From positions 105,069,279 through 105,133,278 of the forward strand of contig OX123182.2 of NCBI GenBank assembly GCA_944739405.2: a stretch of DNA of 64,000 nt, read 5' to 3'. The translations under genes and the position numbers were made by a program. The notes beneath the pieces were generated by a model. It was not told the DNA's origin. It searched no databases and saw nothing but the letters and a program-made list of their open reading frames with translations. Below, one piece after another: positions 1 through 10,515 of this stretch. The stretch comes from Euclidia mi (Eukaryota > Arthropoda > Insecta > Lepidoptera > Erebidae). How positions within the stretch are numbered: the stretch's first letter is position 1; each line of letters starts with the position of its first letter.

Positions 1-1130
1 TGATTACATAATATATGTAAGTAACATATGATTTTTTTATTATTAGAAGTTTGAAAGGCAATTAAATATTATGCCAATTTTATTTGGCACGTGGTGGTTA
101 TTATTTGGTTGTTAGTAAGTAAGGCCCTAGCGGGGGCTAGGGCCTTCCTTACAAACTACATTAATAAATATTGCCAACAGGAAAAAATAATACAAAATAT
201 ATTATTTTATTATTTATTTTTCGTTTTCAAAAAATAGCCAACTGCCAACATCTTTAATAAATTGTAGATAGCACTTCTTTGACACTGTTCGTCGAAGACG
301 TCCAACAAAGTAATCAGCTGAAAATAATTAACAATGTTACTTAATTTGCATTTAATGCCACATAATGAATCTATACGAGTGGCAATGTCACATTTTAGTG
401 TAATATTTTGTTGTTATTTAGAATAAAATTATTTATATGGATTATTTTTAAATTGTAATAAGCAACTAAATGAAAAGTATATAATAAAGTTATAAGATTT
501 TAACCTTGATACAAAAAAACTGTGAACATTATTTTAACTAACTGAGTATGAACTTTTATTCCAATTGTTGAATAATTGTTTATTGCATTATAAAATACTC
601 CAGCTAAGTAGTGTTATTGGTAAAAAAACACAAAATATGACACATAATTGTGACGTTGCTACAGTACTCTGACAGATTCGTTTTGTGCAATGGTTCTTAA
701 TACTAGGCATGCAATGATATTTTATACATAGATATGTTACCTCCATACTAAGCATTGTTCAAAATCCGAGCATTATTTTCTAATTGTCACAGCTACTAGT
801 GTCACGCTCTTCGAAGAAAACCAAAAGAAAACTGAATGCATTGGTGACAGAAAAGGCCTTAGACGAGTGGTAAAATTCACGTGTATGTAACATATCATCT
901 GCTTCTTTTTTGTATATAATATCATTGTATGTTACAATTCTCGGTTTTATTAAAAATGACATCTTGGTATCACTAAAGTACCTACCATATAATTTATTAT
1001 GTTTTAAATGGGTTAATTTCAAAACCTCCTGCCAACTATCATGATGCTTGCTGGTAGCTGCAACAGTAGAATGAAGCTGTTTTCTTTTATAAGTTGTAGA
1101 TAGCACTTCCACTTGATTCACAGTGCCACT
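1..1130. other. AT-rich DNA, no recognised gene
   Basis: The stretch is AT-rich and holds no recognisable domain. A 131-codon open frame lies on the minus strand at 780-1175. Its product is rich in Lys, Ser and Phe, matches no family I know, and has no clear start context. It may be a chance frame or a relic of a retroelement lying next to the GC-rich block that follows. I do not call it a gene. Confidence 0.5.
121..146. repeat. Short perfect hairpin
   Basis: Two 11-base arms (AAGGCCCTAGC and its complement) flank a GGGG loop in otherwise AT-rich sequence. This could be the end of a small foldback element or a transcript hairpin. No target duplication or partner copy is seen in the window. 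Confidence 0.6.
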
Positions 1131-1860
1131 GAGACGGAGGATCTCAGGTAGGATGTCGGGGTTCAAGAGAAACACTGCTAGGCTGAACAGGTTCTTTATT
1201 ATGTCTCACTACCGCTTACATACAGTATGACCGAACTAGGTAAGCACTGGCCTGAGGGCTGGAGTGTAGACTCCTGCTGCTCTCCGACACTCGCAGGGTA
1301 GACTGCTCGTAGGGTCGACGGTGAGCTGGCCGAATTGCACGCTGGGTAGGCAGCTCAGTGGTCTGGCTGTAGGAGGCTCGTAGGCAGGGGCTGATGCGTG
1401 GCGGCGGCTGGTAGCGGCACGGCGCCAGCAGCTCTTAATTGTAGCCCGTAGGAAGAATCGTGGCCCGTAGGGTGAACTGTAAACAGCATAGAGAATACAC
1501 AACAACCGGTCAGGAACAGGCGGTCCCTAGATCGGCTGTTAGCTTAGGAGACACAGATACTACAGACAGAACATATAGGCACACAGACAACTAGATTATG
1601 CTTACCCCCAGCGGGACAGTAGATAGAAAGTAGAATAATACTTGGTTGTCATTACAACCATCAGCGAGACAGTGTGTAGGGCAAGTGCCCGATTTAGATC
1701 GCGCACCCATTCGCATAAACCTATGACTCACATATTGCCTGCGGCCCTGAACATGACCATATAAGGTAATATTGCGAAGCGCTCTGCGGCTAAGCTGGCG
1801 TTAAGCGCCTGCGAGATATTCTAACGCAATACGTAGAGTATTATGTTACACTGCTTCTGA
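1130..1860. other. GC-rich block of unknown origin
   Basis: Composition changes sharply to GC-rich for about 400 bases and returns to AT-rich by 1860. On the minus strand an AATAAA-type signal lies near 1195-1205, followed by a stretch that runs into the open frame at 1175. A solo LTR or 5' retroelement fragment would look like this, but no paired LTR, primer site or coding domain is visible. It is reported as an unexplained compositional island. Confidence 0.35.
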
Positions 1861-3734
1861 GATAAAGAATACAATAATTTATTATGATGAAAAATACAGT
1901 AGAAACATACAATAAATAAAGTATAATAATATGTCACCTGTAGACTTCAGTGTTTCATCATAATGTGATCTACAATAGCTGTGATCGAAATGCTTATTCT
2001 TTGTATACTGATGTTCAGCAGTGTAATCCGGTGCTGGAATAAAAGAATACAATAGTTATCACGATGATTCGAGCAATTATAAATATGTACAAGGGCAAAA
2101 CTTTAACGTACCATCGTACCATCAGTTTCGGTCGGATTCAGAGTTCCACTGAGAATTTGTTTCCAGGAATAGAGTAGGATACGCTAATGCCTGAAGACGT
2201 AACTTCTGAGTCAGGAAACGCGATTCAAAATGTTTGTGGCACACTTGTAGACTTCCGAAATCACTTTTATGAAGTAAAGCCACTTTTGGAGTCTTTTCAT
2301 GCACTTCGGAAAGGACAATGGCAGATCTCCATACATCAAAATGTCTGAAATTAAATTGAAGCGTTCAGTAATAAAAAATATATCAAAATATTTGGCGTAA
2401 GTAACAGAGTCTATAAATGATTCTATTTTCACTCAGGAAAGGTGGAAAAAGAAGATATCGGTGTTTGGATTTTTTTTTAAGAATGAACAATGTAGGTAAA
2501 AGGAAACTTATAGTATGAAAGTTAAACCAATGAATACAGATGATTTACATTAAAGAAGCTTATTTCGTAAGGATGTCATGTGCCGATTAAAGATTGACGG
2601 TTGTCATTAGGGTAGTTCGTAGTTGGCGCCGTTGGCGGCGCTAGCGTCGTTCGCCATCTGTCTTGCATTGCTTTGGCGTAAGAAATAGACAGCTGTTGCA
2701 CTGACACTCACGCGACTGTTACGCCACCAAGCGGCAATTTGGGTCGTAGAAAGTTTGTCTTAAAAGCGCTAATAAGAAAAACATCTCTATAAATAAATAT
2801 CTATGCTCTATGGTTAAACATTATCAAATGACATATGTCAGATTGACATCAAAACGCGGAAGTATTTTGTAGCATCTAACTGTCACAGCCAAAGACAAAA
2901 GCAGAGCTGCACATTTTAAATCGATTTTATGTGAAATCGATACAACGTTAAAACGATGCTGTGACGTTTTTATTTGATTTAAACGTTGTTTTGCTTCAAA
3001 AATATTAGCCTATTGATATAATGTTGATTAAATAATAAATAACCGCATTTTAAACCAAACCAACTATATAAAGGTCGATCGTATCGATTATTTATTTAAT
3101 AATGAATACGGATATAGCACTCACGTCTATTCCTGTCACACCATTGTCTATGGCAACGATCAAATAAAAAAGTATTCGTAATCAATTGGAATGCTTTTTA
3201 TCATCTTAAAATACTCCAGCTTTAACGAGACAAAGTGAAAATATAAAAAATCGTAGAAAAAAAAACAATTTGTTTTGGTCATATGAAGTATAAGGTCGCC
3301 ACAACAAACCTAGACCAAATTCTGCCATTTTTCTTTGTGTAAAATAGCGTCCTGTCGCGAACTTACAAAACCTGGCACACAATACTTGTAGTACATCTTG
3401 ATTTGCTCAAAAAACAAGTAGATTACTATAATTATTGTGGAACAGAAATATACGGAATTACGGAACTTAATCAACGCAACTATTTGCTTAACACATTTCA
3501 ACAATTACTTATTGATGTTGACGTTTTAACTATTTCGCGGGTTTCTTGTCATTTGTTAAAGTTGTCAATGATGAATAACATAAAACTAAAAAACAATATG
3601 GCGGATTTCTATTTTGCTCCAAAATCTGTTAATCTGTGTTCAAAATTTTGTGGTTAAGTGTATGCCTCTCTTATTTGAGTCATACGTTGTGAGTAGATAG
3701 GAGGATTTACCAACGATAAAACGCTGGCCAGACG
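1861..3734. other. Anonymous AT-rich DNA
   Basis: No domain, tandem array or terminal repeat was recognised. Small open frames near 2122-2432 and 3310-3657 are short, biased by AT content and unlike any family I know. A locally GC-richer patch at 2610-2750 contains several GGCG/CGCC runs without a clear structure. Confidence 0.5.
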
Positions 3735-3865
3735 GGTTAGTATAGGGTTTCATGATGAGTTTTGTATCTCTTCACAAAGATATAACTCGCTATTAGTATT
3801 TTCCTTAGTCGCCCCATACGATACCAACATGATGAAATGCAGTAGTGGTACTTTGTATTTTTAAT
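3735..3865 (-). repeat. Degenerate 5' module of the composite SINE
   Basis: Blocks such as AGGGTTT, TTAGTCGCCCC and TACGATACCAACATG line up, in order, with the upstream module of the composite SINEs at 40305-40736 and 54567-54970. The copy is diverged, carries no tRNA-like head next to it, and is in reverse orientation. A similar solitary copy lies at 19820-19950. Confidence 0.4.
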
Positions 3866-4544
3866 CCAAAATGTGTTATATTTTATATGTAATTATTTTT
3901 ATCCGCGACACAAATGGGTGATAGTAGTTCTTCTACAATTCATAGAATATATAAATATATGTTCATAGTAAGTAGTTGTTATAAATTTATTAAATATCAC
4001 TCTCAATACTAAACTTCTTTTCTACAACGATATATACTATTAGAAAAGCGTTTCTAGAAATATACATAAAGTTTAACGCCATTTCTACAGATAAACTCGT
4101 AAATCAATACTACACTGGTACAATATGTAGTGAATAACGTCTGCGAAACACGAAAGCTCCATATTAAAACCATCGTGAAGCACTTGCAGTCGACATTAAT
4201 TATTCGAATCAACTGCGAGACTTCCATGACATATATTCGCATTTGTATACGCCAGGGTAGGCGAACCAATGGCACGCGACACAATATTTTGGGCACGTCG
4301 CCGATCATAAAACATGTGTGAAAATGTGTTAAGTAGGTATTTTATGACGATCGAACGCGAGAGAAAAATTTACATTAACGATGCTTCTTTTATATCGCTA
4401 TGTCTTGGGAAAGCACTGACGTCACTAAATCTGCACGTTTTAGCTGTTTTTGCTCGGTATTGGGTAGGAAACGTCATTAAGGAAGAAATAATTGCGATAT
4501 AATTGTTGCTAACAACTACAAAGGGAACATATCGGGAACATATC
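3866..4544. other. Anonymous DNA
   Basis: No recognisable coding domain or repeat. Short overlapping open frames at 4054-4502 on both strands are mirror shadows of each other and have no family resemblance. Confidence 0.45.
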
Positions 4545-4668
4545 ATCAACGGGTTGCGGAGGTCAGACAGGCGGTCGCTCCGTGGAAAAGCTAATATTCA
4601 GCCAAATCCGGTTAGACTAGAACGCGGACCCCAGATTGAAACTGGGATAACGCTAAGAGGATGATGAT

Positions 4669-4670
<2 letters not shown>
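4545..4670 (+). mobile_element. LINE 3' tail (RTE-like)
   Basis: The sequence has the order typical of lepidopteran RTE-type 3' ends as I recall them: a GGTTGCGGAGGTCAGACAGG block, a CCGGTTAGACTAGAACGC block, then CTGGGATAACGCT and a short GATGATGAT tail. No ORF remains, so this is a strongly 5'-truncated copy. It runs directly into an (AT)n tract, and a related copy lies at 24235-24380 on the minus strand. Confidence 0.5.

Positions 4671-4736
<66 letters not shown>
4671..4736. repeat. (AT)n microsatellite
   Basis: Thirty-three uninterrupted AT dinucleotides follow directly on the tail of the LINE remnant. A tract like this often grows from a retroelement tail and is prone to assembly length error. 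Confidence 0.95.
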
Positions 4737-4738
<2 letters not shown>

Positions 4739-4740
<2 letters not shown>

Positions 4741-4772
4741 CATCAAAGAAGTTCAAAAACTTCTTTGATGCA
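4739..4772. repeat. Perfect 15-bp hairpin beside the (AT)n tract
   Basis: Arms TGCATCAAAGAAGTT and its exact complement flank a four-base loop (CAAA). It begins two bases after the (AT)n tract ends. The self-complementary AT tract and this hairpin together could form an extended cruciform. Confidence 0.85.
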
Positions 4773-5138
4773 AATTTACTTAAACCCAGACAATGCAGAA
4801 GTGTTATTGAGTTTTGCTGTTATGCACATTGCCAGCATCACGAAGCTTTGAAATAAATATTTAAAGTGTAACGGAAAAATGTGTCTGTATGTGTTCAGTG
4901 TGGGGGTGTGTATGGTTGAGTGTGTGCATGTAATAAACTTGTACCTAGATTTCCTGGTCTTTATAGAATGTTTAACTACTTGCCAGCTTTATCGTACGTA
5001 TCTCCATAAAATGAAAACTCTCAATATCCTAATCTCTCAATTGTCATAAAATCATTCAAAGAATTCCCGAACAGAGTCCGGCTAATTTCATATGAATTGG
5101 TCATTTAAGGCAAGTACCTGTCTCGTATAAAATGTGTG
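4773..5138. other. Anonymous DNA
   Basis: No gene or repeat was recognised between the hairpin and the palindrome. Confidence 0.4.
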
Positions 5139-5210
5139 ACTAATTCAGCAACATAGCGTCTCGCGAGAATCTCCCGCGATTCTCGCGAGACGCTATGTTG
5201 CTGAATTAGT
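5139..5210. repeat. 33-bp perfect palindrome with two CGCG motifs
   Basis: Left arm 5139-5171 and right arm 5178-5210 are exact inverted copies of 33 bases with a 6-base spacer. Each arm contains TCTCGCGAGA (5159-5168 and 5181-5190), which is itself palindromic. That decamer is the known CGCG core-promoter motif bound by BANP and linked to Kaiso in vertebrates; whether it works the same way here is unknown. No transposon ends or target duplication are visible. Confidence 0.9.
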
Positions 5211-5413
5211 ATATAAACTTGAAATTTTGTCTGCTTGCGACGTTTGAAATAGTTTTGGAAATAACATGTCTAAATAGTTAAAATAGGAGATTAACGATTG
5301 TATAGAAGTTTGACATTTGTAAACTAATAAAACTCGTATAGCTTATTTGGCCTCGAACAAGTGTAGGCATGTATATTGCGCTGTTTTGTCAGTGTTAAAG
5401 TCAGTGCTTTAAC

Positions 5414-5430
5414 ACGGGTTCAATTCCCGT
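5414..5430 (+). other. tRNA T-arm-like hairpin in the LTR
   Basis: ACGGG and CCCGT pair around a seven-base TTCAATT loop, exactly the geometry of a tRNA T-arm, and the same 17 bases recur in the other LTR copy at 15819-15835. It also fits a polymerase III B box (GGTTCAATTCC). No rest of a tRNA was recognised around it. Confidence 0.6.
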
Positions 5431-5464
5431 ACGTAGTTAGTGTAGGCTAGTACTGGCATACACT

Positions 5465-5728
5465 TAGGGTTGCCAGTTCTCCGGGATTTCCGGGATTGTC
5501 CCGAAATTAGGCGTGTTGTCCCGTGTCCAGTAATTTTATTTTGCTGTCCCGGAATTCGAAAATATTAGTTTTTCACAAAGTTACGATACTCCGGTTGCAA
5601 AAGTCAAACCAATCATTTCCAAGAATTAAAAAAAATCCCGAAAGTCCCGACCCGCATTATTATCTAGCCAAAGCAGGGGGGGGGGTGTAATTGGCCCGGA
5701 AATGATACGGCCGTATCTGGCAACCCTA
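5465..5728. mobile_element. hAT-type MITE, 264 bp
   Basis: Perfect 12-base terminal inverted repeats (TAGGGTTGCCAG) bound the segment, and it is flanked by an exact 8-bp direct repeat CATACACT (5457-5464 and 5729-5736). An 8-bp target duplication and YAGGGTTGCCA-like ends are typical of hAT elements. It has no coding capacity. The matching segment of the other LTR copy near 15860 runs through the site without it, giving an unoccupied comparison. It inserted 3 bases before the end of the LTR. Confidence 0.9.
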
Positions 5729-5740
5729 CATACACTGCAG

Positions 5741-5754
5741 TGGTGACCCCGAAC
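5741..5754 (+). promoter_or_regulatory. Primer-binding site, tRNA-Trp type
   Basis: TGGTGACCCCGA follows the LTR end and matches, from memory, the complement of the tRNA-Trp 3' end over its first 12 bases. Use of tRNA-Trp is the recorded habit of the CsRn1 clade of Ty3/gypsy elements, which agrees with the coding region downstream. Confidence 0.65.
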
Positions 5755-5993
5755 ATATCTACGTTCACGCTACGCTCGCGAGATTCCGCGTTTTCGGTCG
5801 ACATACTTACCGGGCGGCGTTCCTGAGAACATTCCAGAAGACCAAGAAGACAGTGCTTGCTCCAGTGGACTTCGAAGACGAGTAAGAAGCGACCAACGAA
5901 CTCAGAAAACGTTCCTGTTTACATCAGTGACCGGCTTTGTAAAAAAAAGGTTGGGTGTGGTCCAAGTGGTGAGCGATTTGATTTTTATTTAAC

Positions 5994-6910
5994 ATGTCCG
6001 ACTCTGACGAAAATAATGCTAGTGAAGGAGCGGTCGTACATCCTAGTGTTTTAAGAGTAGCTGTTAGAATACCGCCATTTTGGCCAGAGGAAACCGAATT
6101 ATGGTTCGCTCAGGTGGAAAGCCAAATTAAGCTATCGAAAATAACTACAGATGACACAAAGTTTTGTTATTTAGTGGCTCAATCAGGCCACCAGTATGCT
6201 GCCAAAGTTAAAGACGTTATTACAAGACCGCCCGATAATAATAAATACGATAAGTTAAAGTCGGAACTTATAAAGCGATTATTAGCTTCTCAGGAAAAGC
6301 GTGTCAAACAATTGTTAATGCCTGAGGAGCTTGGGTTCCGTCCCAATTTTTAAGCCATTTGCAGGGACTAGCAGGACCATCAGTACATATATGGTCTAGT
6401 AGATTACCATCAAATATTCAAACAGTGATTGCTTCACAGGCTGATATTCCACTAGACAATCTGGCAGAGCTAGCTGATAAGCTGCACGAGATAGCGCCGG
6501 CGATACCACAAGTGGCGAGCACATCCGCGGCGGTAAACACGACCCCCCCGATCACAGACCTCGTACAGCAAGTGTCTGAACTGACTAAGCAGGTAGCCTT
6601 GTTAACGTCACAGGTGTCCAGTGAAGGGAGACGTTCAAGAGCTCCGAACTAGCGAAATAATCGTTACCGATCTTGGTCACGCAGTCGGTCGCGACCTAGA
6701 TATCCACCACCAGGTCACCCCCATTGCTTTTATCACTTCACATATGTGTCAAAAGTTAACAAGTGCAAACAACCTTGCCAATTTCCATCGGAAAACTTGC
6801 AGGGTGGTCACAAATAGCGGCTGGCGACTGCCCTTCATCTACAGGCCGTTTATTTAGAACTGACAAGAGTTCTAAGGTGCAATTCTTAGTCGACACGGGT
6901 TCAGACCTGG
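5994..6910 (+). pseudogene. Ty3/gypsy gag and protease start (CsRn1-like), broken
   Basis: The first frame starts at an ATG and encodes an N-terminal Gag with the motif VRIPPFWPEETELWFAQVES and later KLKSELIKRLLASQEKRVKQLL, which I recognise from CsRn1-type Gag proteins. It stops at 6351-6353. The homology continues in another frame from about 6357 to 6652 (GLAGPS, SRLPSNIQ, LAELADKLHEI). A Cys/His cluster of the form C-x2-H-x9-C-x3-C follows in a third register at 6725-6777, resembling the CHCC finger described for CsRn1. The aspartic protease signature DTGSD is at 6892-6906, and homology then ends at an insertion. At least two frame changes make this non-functional. Confidence 0.8.
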
Positions 6911-7791
6911 GGGCTTATTCACACATTGACCTCTGAAATACCATGTTCAAAACGTGTAACATGCACGAGACGTAAACCTGATTCAGTGACGTGACGTACC
7001 ACGACAATCAAAATATTGTATTCAGTATGCCATACGACAGCTTGTCTATGCCTAGTTATCAATTTCACATCATTCATTCATAAATCTTAATGCCGGTTTT
7101 GTTGGCTTAATTTGGATTTTATAAATATTAATTTACTAACTTGTAATTTTCACTATAAGCTACAGTACAAATAAAAAAGGTTAACAAAACTTAAATTATA
7201 TTATTTTAGTTAAATTATATATAGGAACAATCACAAAATAAAAAATTGATCTTAAAAGTTTATTTCATCTTTAGTACTTATGTCAATTTTTGAACGATAA
7301 CATATATGATGACATTGATGACAGTTGCAGTCGCGCTAAAATATAAAAAAATATAAGTGCTGTTAGTGCAGCAAATAGCCCAATTTAAACAGATTCTTAT
7401 AAATCATGATGGATTTATTATTTATCCGAAGACGAGTGAGACGCTGGCACGCGACAGGCGTCAATTTTCATTAAACATAATATTTATTTAAACAACTTTG
7501 ACACGGACACTGGTAAATGAAAAAGATAAACTTAGTATTTAACCAGTAACGGACACTGAAAATAATATAAAACAAATAAACTTAGTACTTATTTATCCAC
7601 TATAGTTTTACAATAAACGCGTTACGTGACCTCTTCGCTTACGATATTTTGACAACTGAAACCGCGTCCGAAACGTGCGCTACCGTGCTTGTTAAACTTG
7701 AAATTGGCAAAGTGAATACCGTTTAAGCCAATACCGTGCCGACGTGGGTAACTAGCACGTTAAAACACGTTAACACTTCAAAATTGTCATA
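6911..7791. mobile_element. Non-coding insertion within the protease domain
   Basis: Protease homology breaks off after DTGSDL (6909) and resumes near 7795. The 880-base AT-rich interval between has no coding potential. Its ends are loosely inverted: ATTCACACATTGAC near the left, and the complement of ATTCACTATGAC near the right, each followed inward by a TTCAAAACGTGT- or TTAACGTGTTTTAAC-like block. This suggests an old DNA transposon, but the borders are fuzzy and no target duplication is clear, so the class is open. Confidence 0.5.
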
Positions 7792-10333
7792 GTGAATGTG
7801 TGCTGTGCGGGTTTCCCCGGTCTGCAGTTAAAACACCCTGTCGACGGTCAAAGAACAAAAGCAGCCGCTAATAACACTGTAATCCATACATACGGACCGC
7901 TTCAGCTACAAATAAATCTAGGACTTAGAAGAAATTTCGCCTGGAACTTTACCATTGCAGACGAGACAAAGGCCATCATTGGGGTAGACTTTCTAAGCTT
8001 CTACAACCTGCTGGTAGACTGCAGAAATCAACGCCTGATTGACAACGTCACGACACTTTCAGTTCCTGCTGCACGCTATAACTCAATCGACATGGCATCT
8101 GTAAAAGCAGTGACAGGTAACTCTTACTATCATCAGATTCTGCATAAGTACCCAGAAATAACTCGACCTCCAGGGAAACAAATACTAGGGAAGCACAACA
8201 CGCTGCACCATATCAGGACGACCCCAGGGCCACCCGTTGCTTGCAAACCTAGACGTCTCAATCCCGCTCGACTGCAGGTAGCTAATAAAGAGTTTGCAGA
8301 AATGCTGGCTAGTGGAGTAGCAAGACCTTCTGAAAGCGCTTGGTCAGCGCCACTTCATCTGGTAAAGAAAAAGGATGGAGACCACGTAGTGATTACAGAG
8401 CACTAAATGGAAGAACAATACCTGACAGGTACCCCATTCGTCATATCCATGACTTTTCTCACCAGTTAGCAGGATGTACAGTATTCTCAACCATAGATCT
8501 TGTGAAGGCCTACAACCAAATTTCAGTCAATCCTGATGATATTCACAAAACGGCGATAACAACACCATTCGGACTTTTTGAGTTTCCATTCATGACCTTT
8601 GGTTTGAGAAATGCAGCTCAAACCTTTCAAAGGTTCATCGATGAAGTTTTATTGGGTCTCGACTTCTGCTATGGATACATTGACGATGTTATAGTGTTTT
8701 CAGCGGGGCCTCAAAAACATAACAAGCACCTATGTATACTGTTCGAGTGCCTGAAAAAATCTGGTATCGTTATCAACCCATCTAAGTGCAATTTAGGTCA
8801 ATCTGAGGTAATTTTTCTTGGTTATCACGTAACCGCTGAAGGAATGAAGCCGTTAGAATCCAGAGTGCAAGCTATACAGGAGTACCCAGTCCCCAAATCC
8901 GTCAAAGAGCTGCGACGATTCTTAGGAGTAATAAATTTCTACCGTCGATTTGTACCTAATGCAGCTCAACTACAGGCACCTCTGAACGCTGTTCTTGCTG
9001 GCCCTAAGGTAAAAGGCTCCCATCATATACATATGACTCCAGACATGCTGAAAGCTTTTGAAAATTGTAAGTCCTCACTGTTCAATGCAGCACTTTTAGC
9101 TCACCCAAACGCTACTGCCGAACTAGCAATCGTGACTGACGCTTCGGATGGTGCTATTGGCGCTGTCCTGCAGCAGAAGAAAGGTGACAGCTGGCAACCG
9201 CTGGCTTTCTATTCTCATAAACTCAGCACTGCTCAACGGAAATACCGCCCATATGACCGTGAACTACTTGCCATTTCTGAAGCAGTGAAGTATTTCCGTC
9301 ACATGGTAGAAGCTAGAGCTTTCACAGTGTTCACGGACCATAAACCACTCACCTTCGCCTTCAAGTTGAATCGCGACAAAAATTCACCATGGCAATTCAG
9401 GTACCTTGACTTTATTGGTCAATTTACTACCGATACCTACCAGGTAGCAAAAATGTTGTTGCTGACGCGCTGTCCCGCGTAGATGCTGTAACAACTGCCG
9501 TAGACTTCCAAGATCTTGCAAGATGTCAGGACACAGATCCAGAATTGCAGGACTTACTGCGTCACGGTTCCTCGCTGCAGCTGAAAAAGATTGCGTCACC
9601 ATTGAGTGACAACTTGCCATTATATTGCGACATCTCAACAAACTCACCTCATCCATATGTCACGCCAACGTTAAGAAGACGCATATTTGACTCGCTACAC
9701 AACCTTCACCATCCAGGAGCTTCTGCTACAGTGCGACTAGTCTCACAAAGCTTTGTGTGGCCAGGGATGCGCAAAGACTGTAGAAAGTGGGTCAAGCAGT
9801 GCACACAATACCAAATGTGCAAAATTCACCGCCATATCAACTCCCAAACATCCTCTTTCCTTACACCTTCATCCAGATTTAGCCACATTCACCTCGACAT
9901 CGTAGGGCCCTTAACCCCTTCGTATGATTTCAGGTACTGTCTCACTGTCATCGAAAGATTTACTCGGTGGGCTGAGGCATACCCACTGAAAGACATCACC
10001 GCGGAGACCTGCGCAGCCACACTGGTGTCCAACTGGATAGCCAGGTTCGGCTGTCCTGCACGACTCACCAGAGACTGTGGTCGTCAATTCGAGAGCCACC
10101 TTTTCAAGGCCCTGACTTCACTACTAGGCACGCGCCACTTTCGCACCACTGCTTATTATCCTGCTGCGAATGGTATGGTGGAGCGACTTCATCGACAACT
10201 CAAGGCAGCCATCATGTGCCATTCCTCACTACAATGGACAGAAGCACTCCCATTGGTACTGCTTGGTATGCGTAACTCCTGGAAAGATGACATTCAGACT
10301 ACGCCTGCCGAACTCCATCCATTGATCGACTAA
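7792..10333 (+). pseudogene. Ty3/gypsy pol (protease C-term, RT, RNase H, integrase), frameshifted
   Basis: The polyprotein would cut, copy and integrate the element. Visible in order are the protease C-terminus (IIGVDFLSFYNLLVDC), reverse transcriptase with the YIDD catalytic box near 8670, RNase H (VTDASDGAIGAVL and YDRELLAI) and integrase. Integrase keeps LDIVGP, a DCGRQFES box and an NGMVE box for its three acidic residues. Its zinc finger reads CTQYQMCK where CxxCQxxK is usual, so one zinc ligand appears replaced by Tyr. Frame changes occur near 8370 and near 9440-9450, and integrase ends at a stop at 10333. Domain order and motifs fit the CsRn1 clade. Confidence 0.9.
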
Positions 10334-10503
10334 AGCCGGCCTACATGCTCCGAGACGAGAGGGATACCCAAGCGGCGGCATCAACTGCACTACCTATCCC
10401 GTCTGCAACCACTGCTGCTAGCACCATTGTGGAGCCAGAAAGAAGAACGAAGAGTGGTCGAACAGTGAGATTCCCCAACTTCTATCGCCCGTAGTCACGG
10501 GCT

Positions 10504-10515
10504 GGCCGGGGGGAA
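10504..10515 (+). other. Polypurine tract of the gypsy element
   Basis: GGCCGGGGGGAA lies just before TGTGG, the inferred start of the 3' LTR, and after the end of integrase. It would prime plus-strand synthesis. The position fits but the assignment rests on where the LTR starts. Confidence 0.5.

Larger units (their letters stand above)
5386..5739 (+). mobile_element. 5' LTR remnant of a Ty3/gypsy element
   Basis: The segment just upstream of the primer-binding site matches 15715-15872 downstream of the element, sharing the blocks CAGTGCTTTAAC, GGGTTCAATTCCCGTA, TAGTTAGTGTAGGCT and ACTGGCATACACT. Both copies are read as the 3' part of the LTRs. This copy lacks about 95 bases present in the other and has no recognisable LTR start, so it is truncated. 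It is interrupted by the hAT MITE at 5465-5728. The end is taken at CA just before TGGTGACCCC. Confidence 0.6.

Noticed and set aside
780..1175. 131-codon open frame on the minus strand as a host gene
   Set aside because: No known domain, AT-driven composition and no flanking exon-like sequence; left as an unassigned frame.
5139..5210. Rho-independent terminator
   Set aside because: The hairpin has no U tract and the window is not bacterial.
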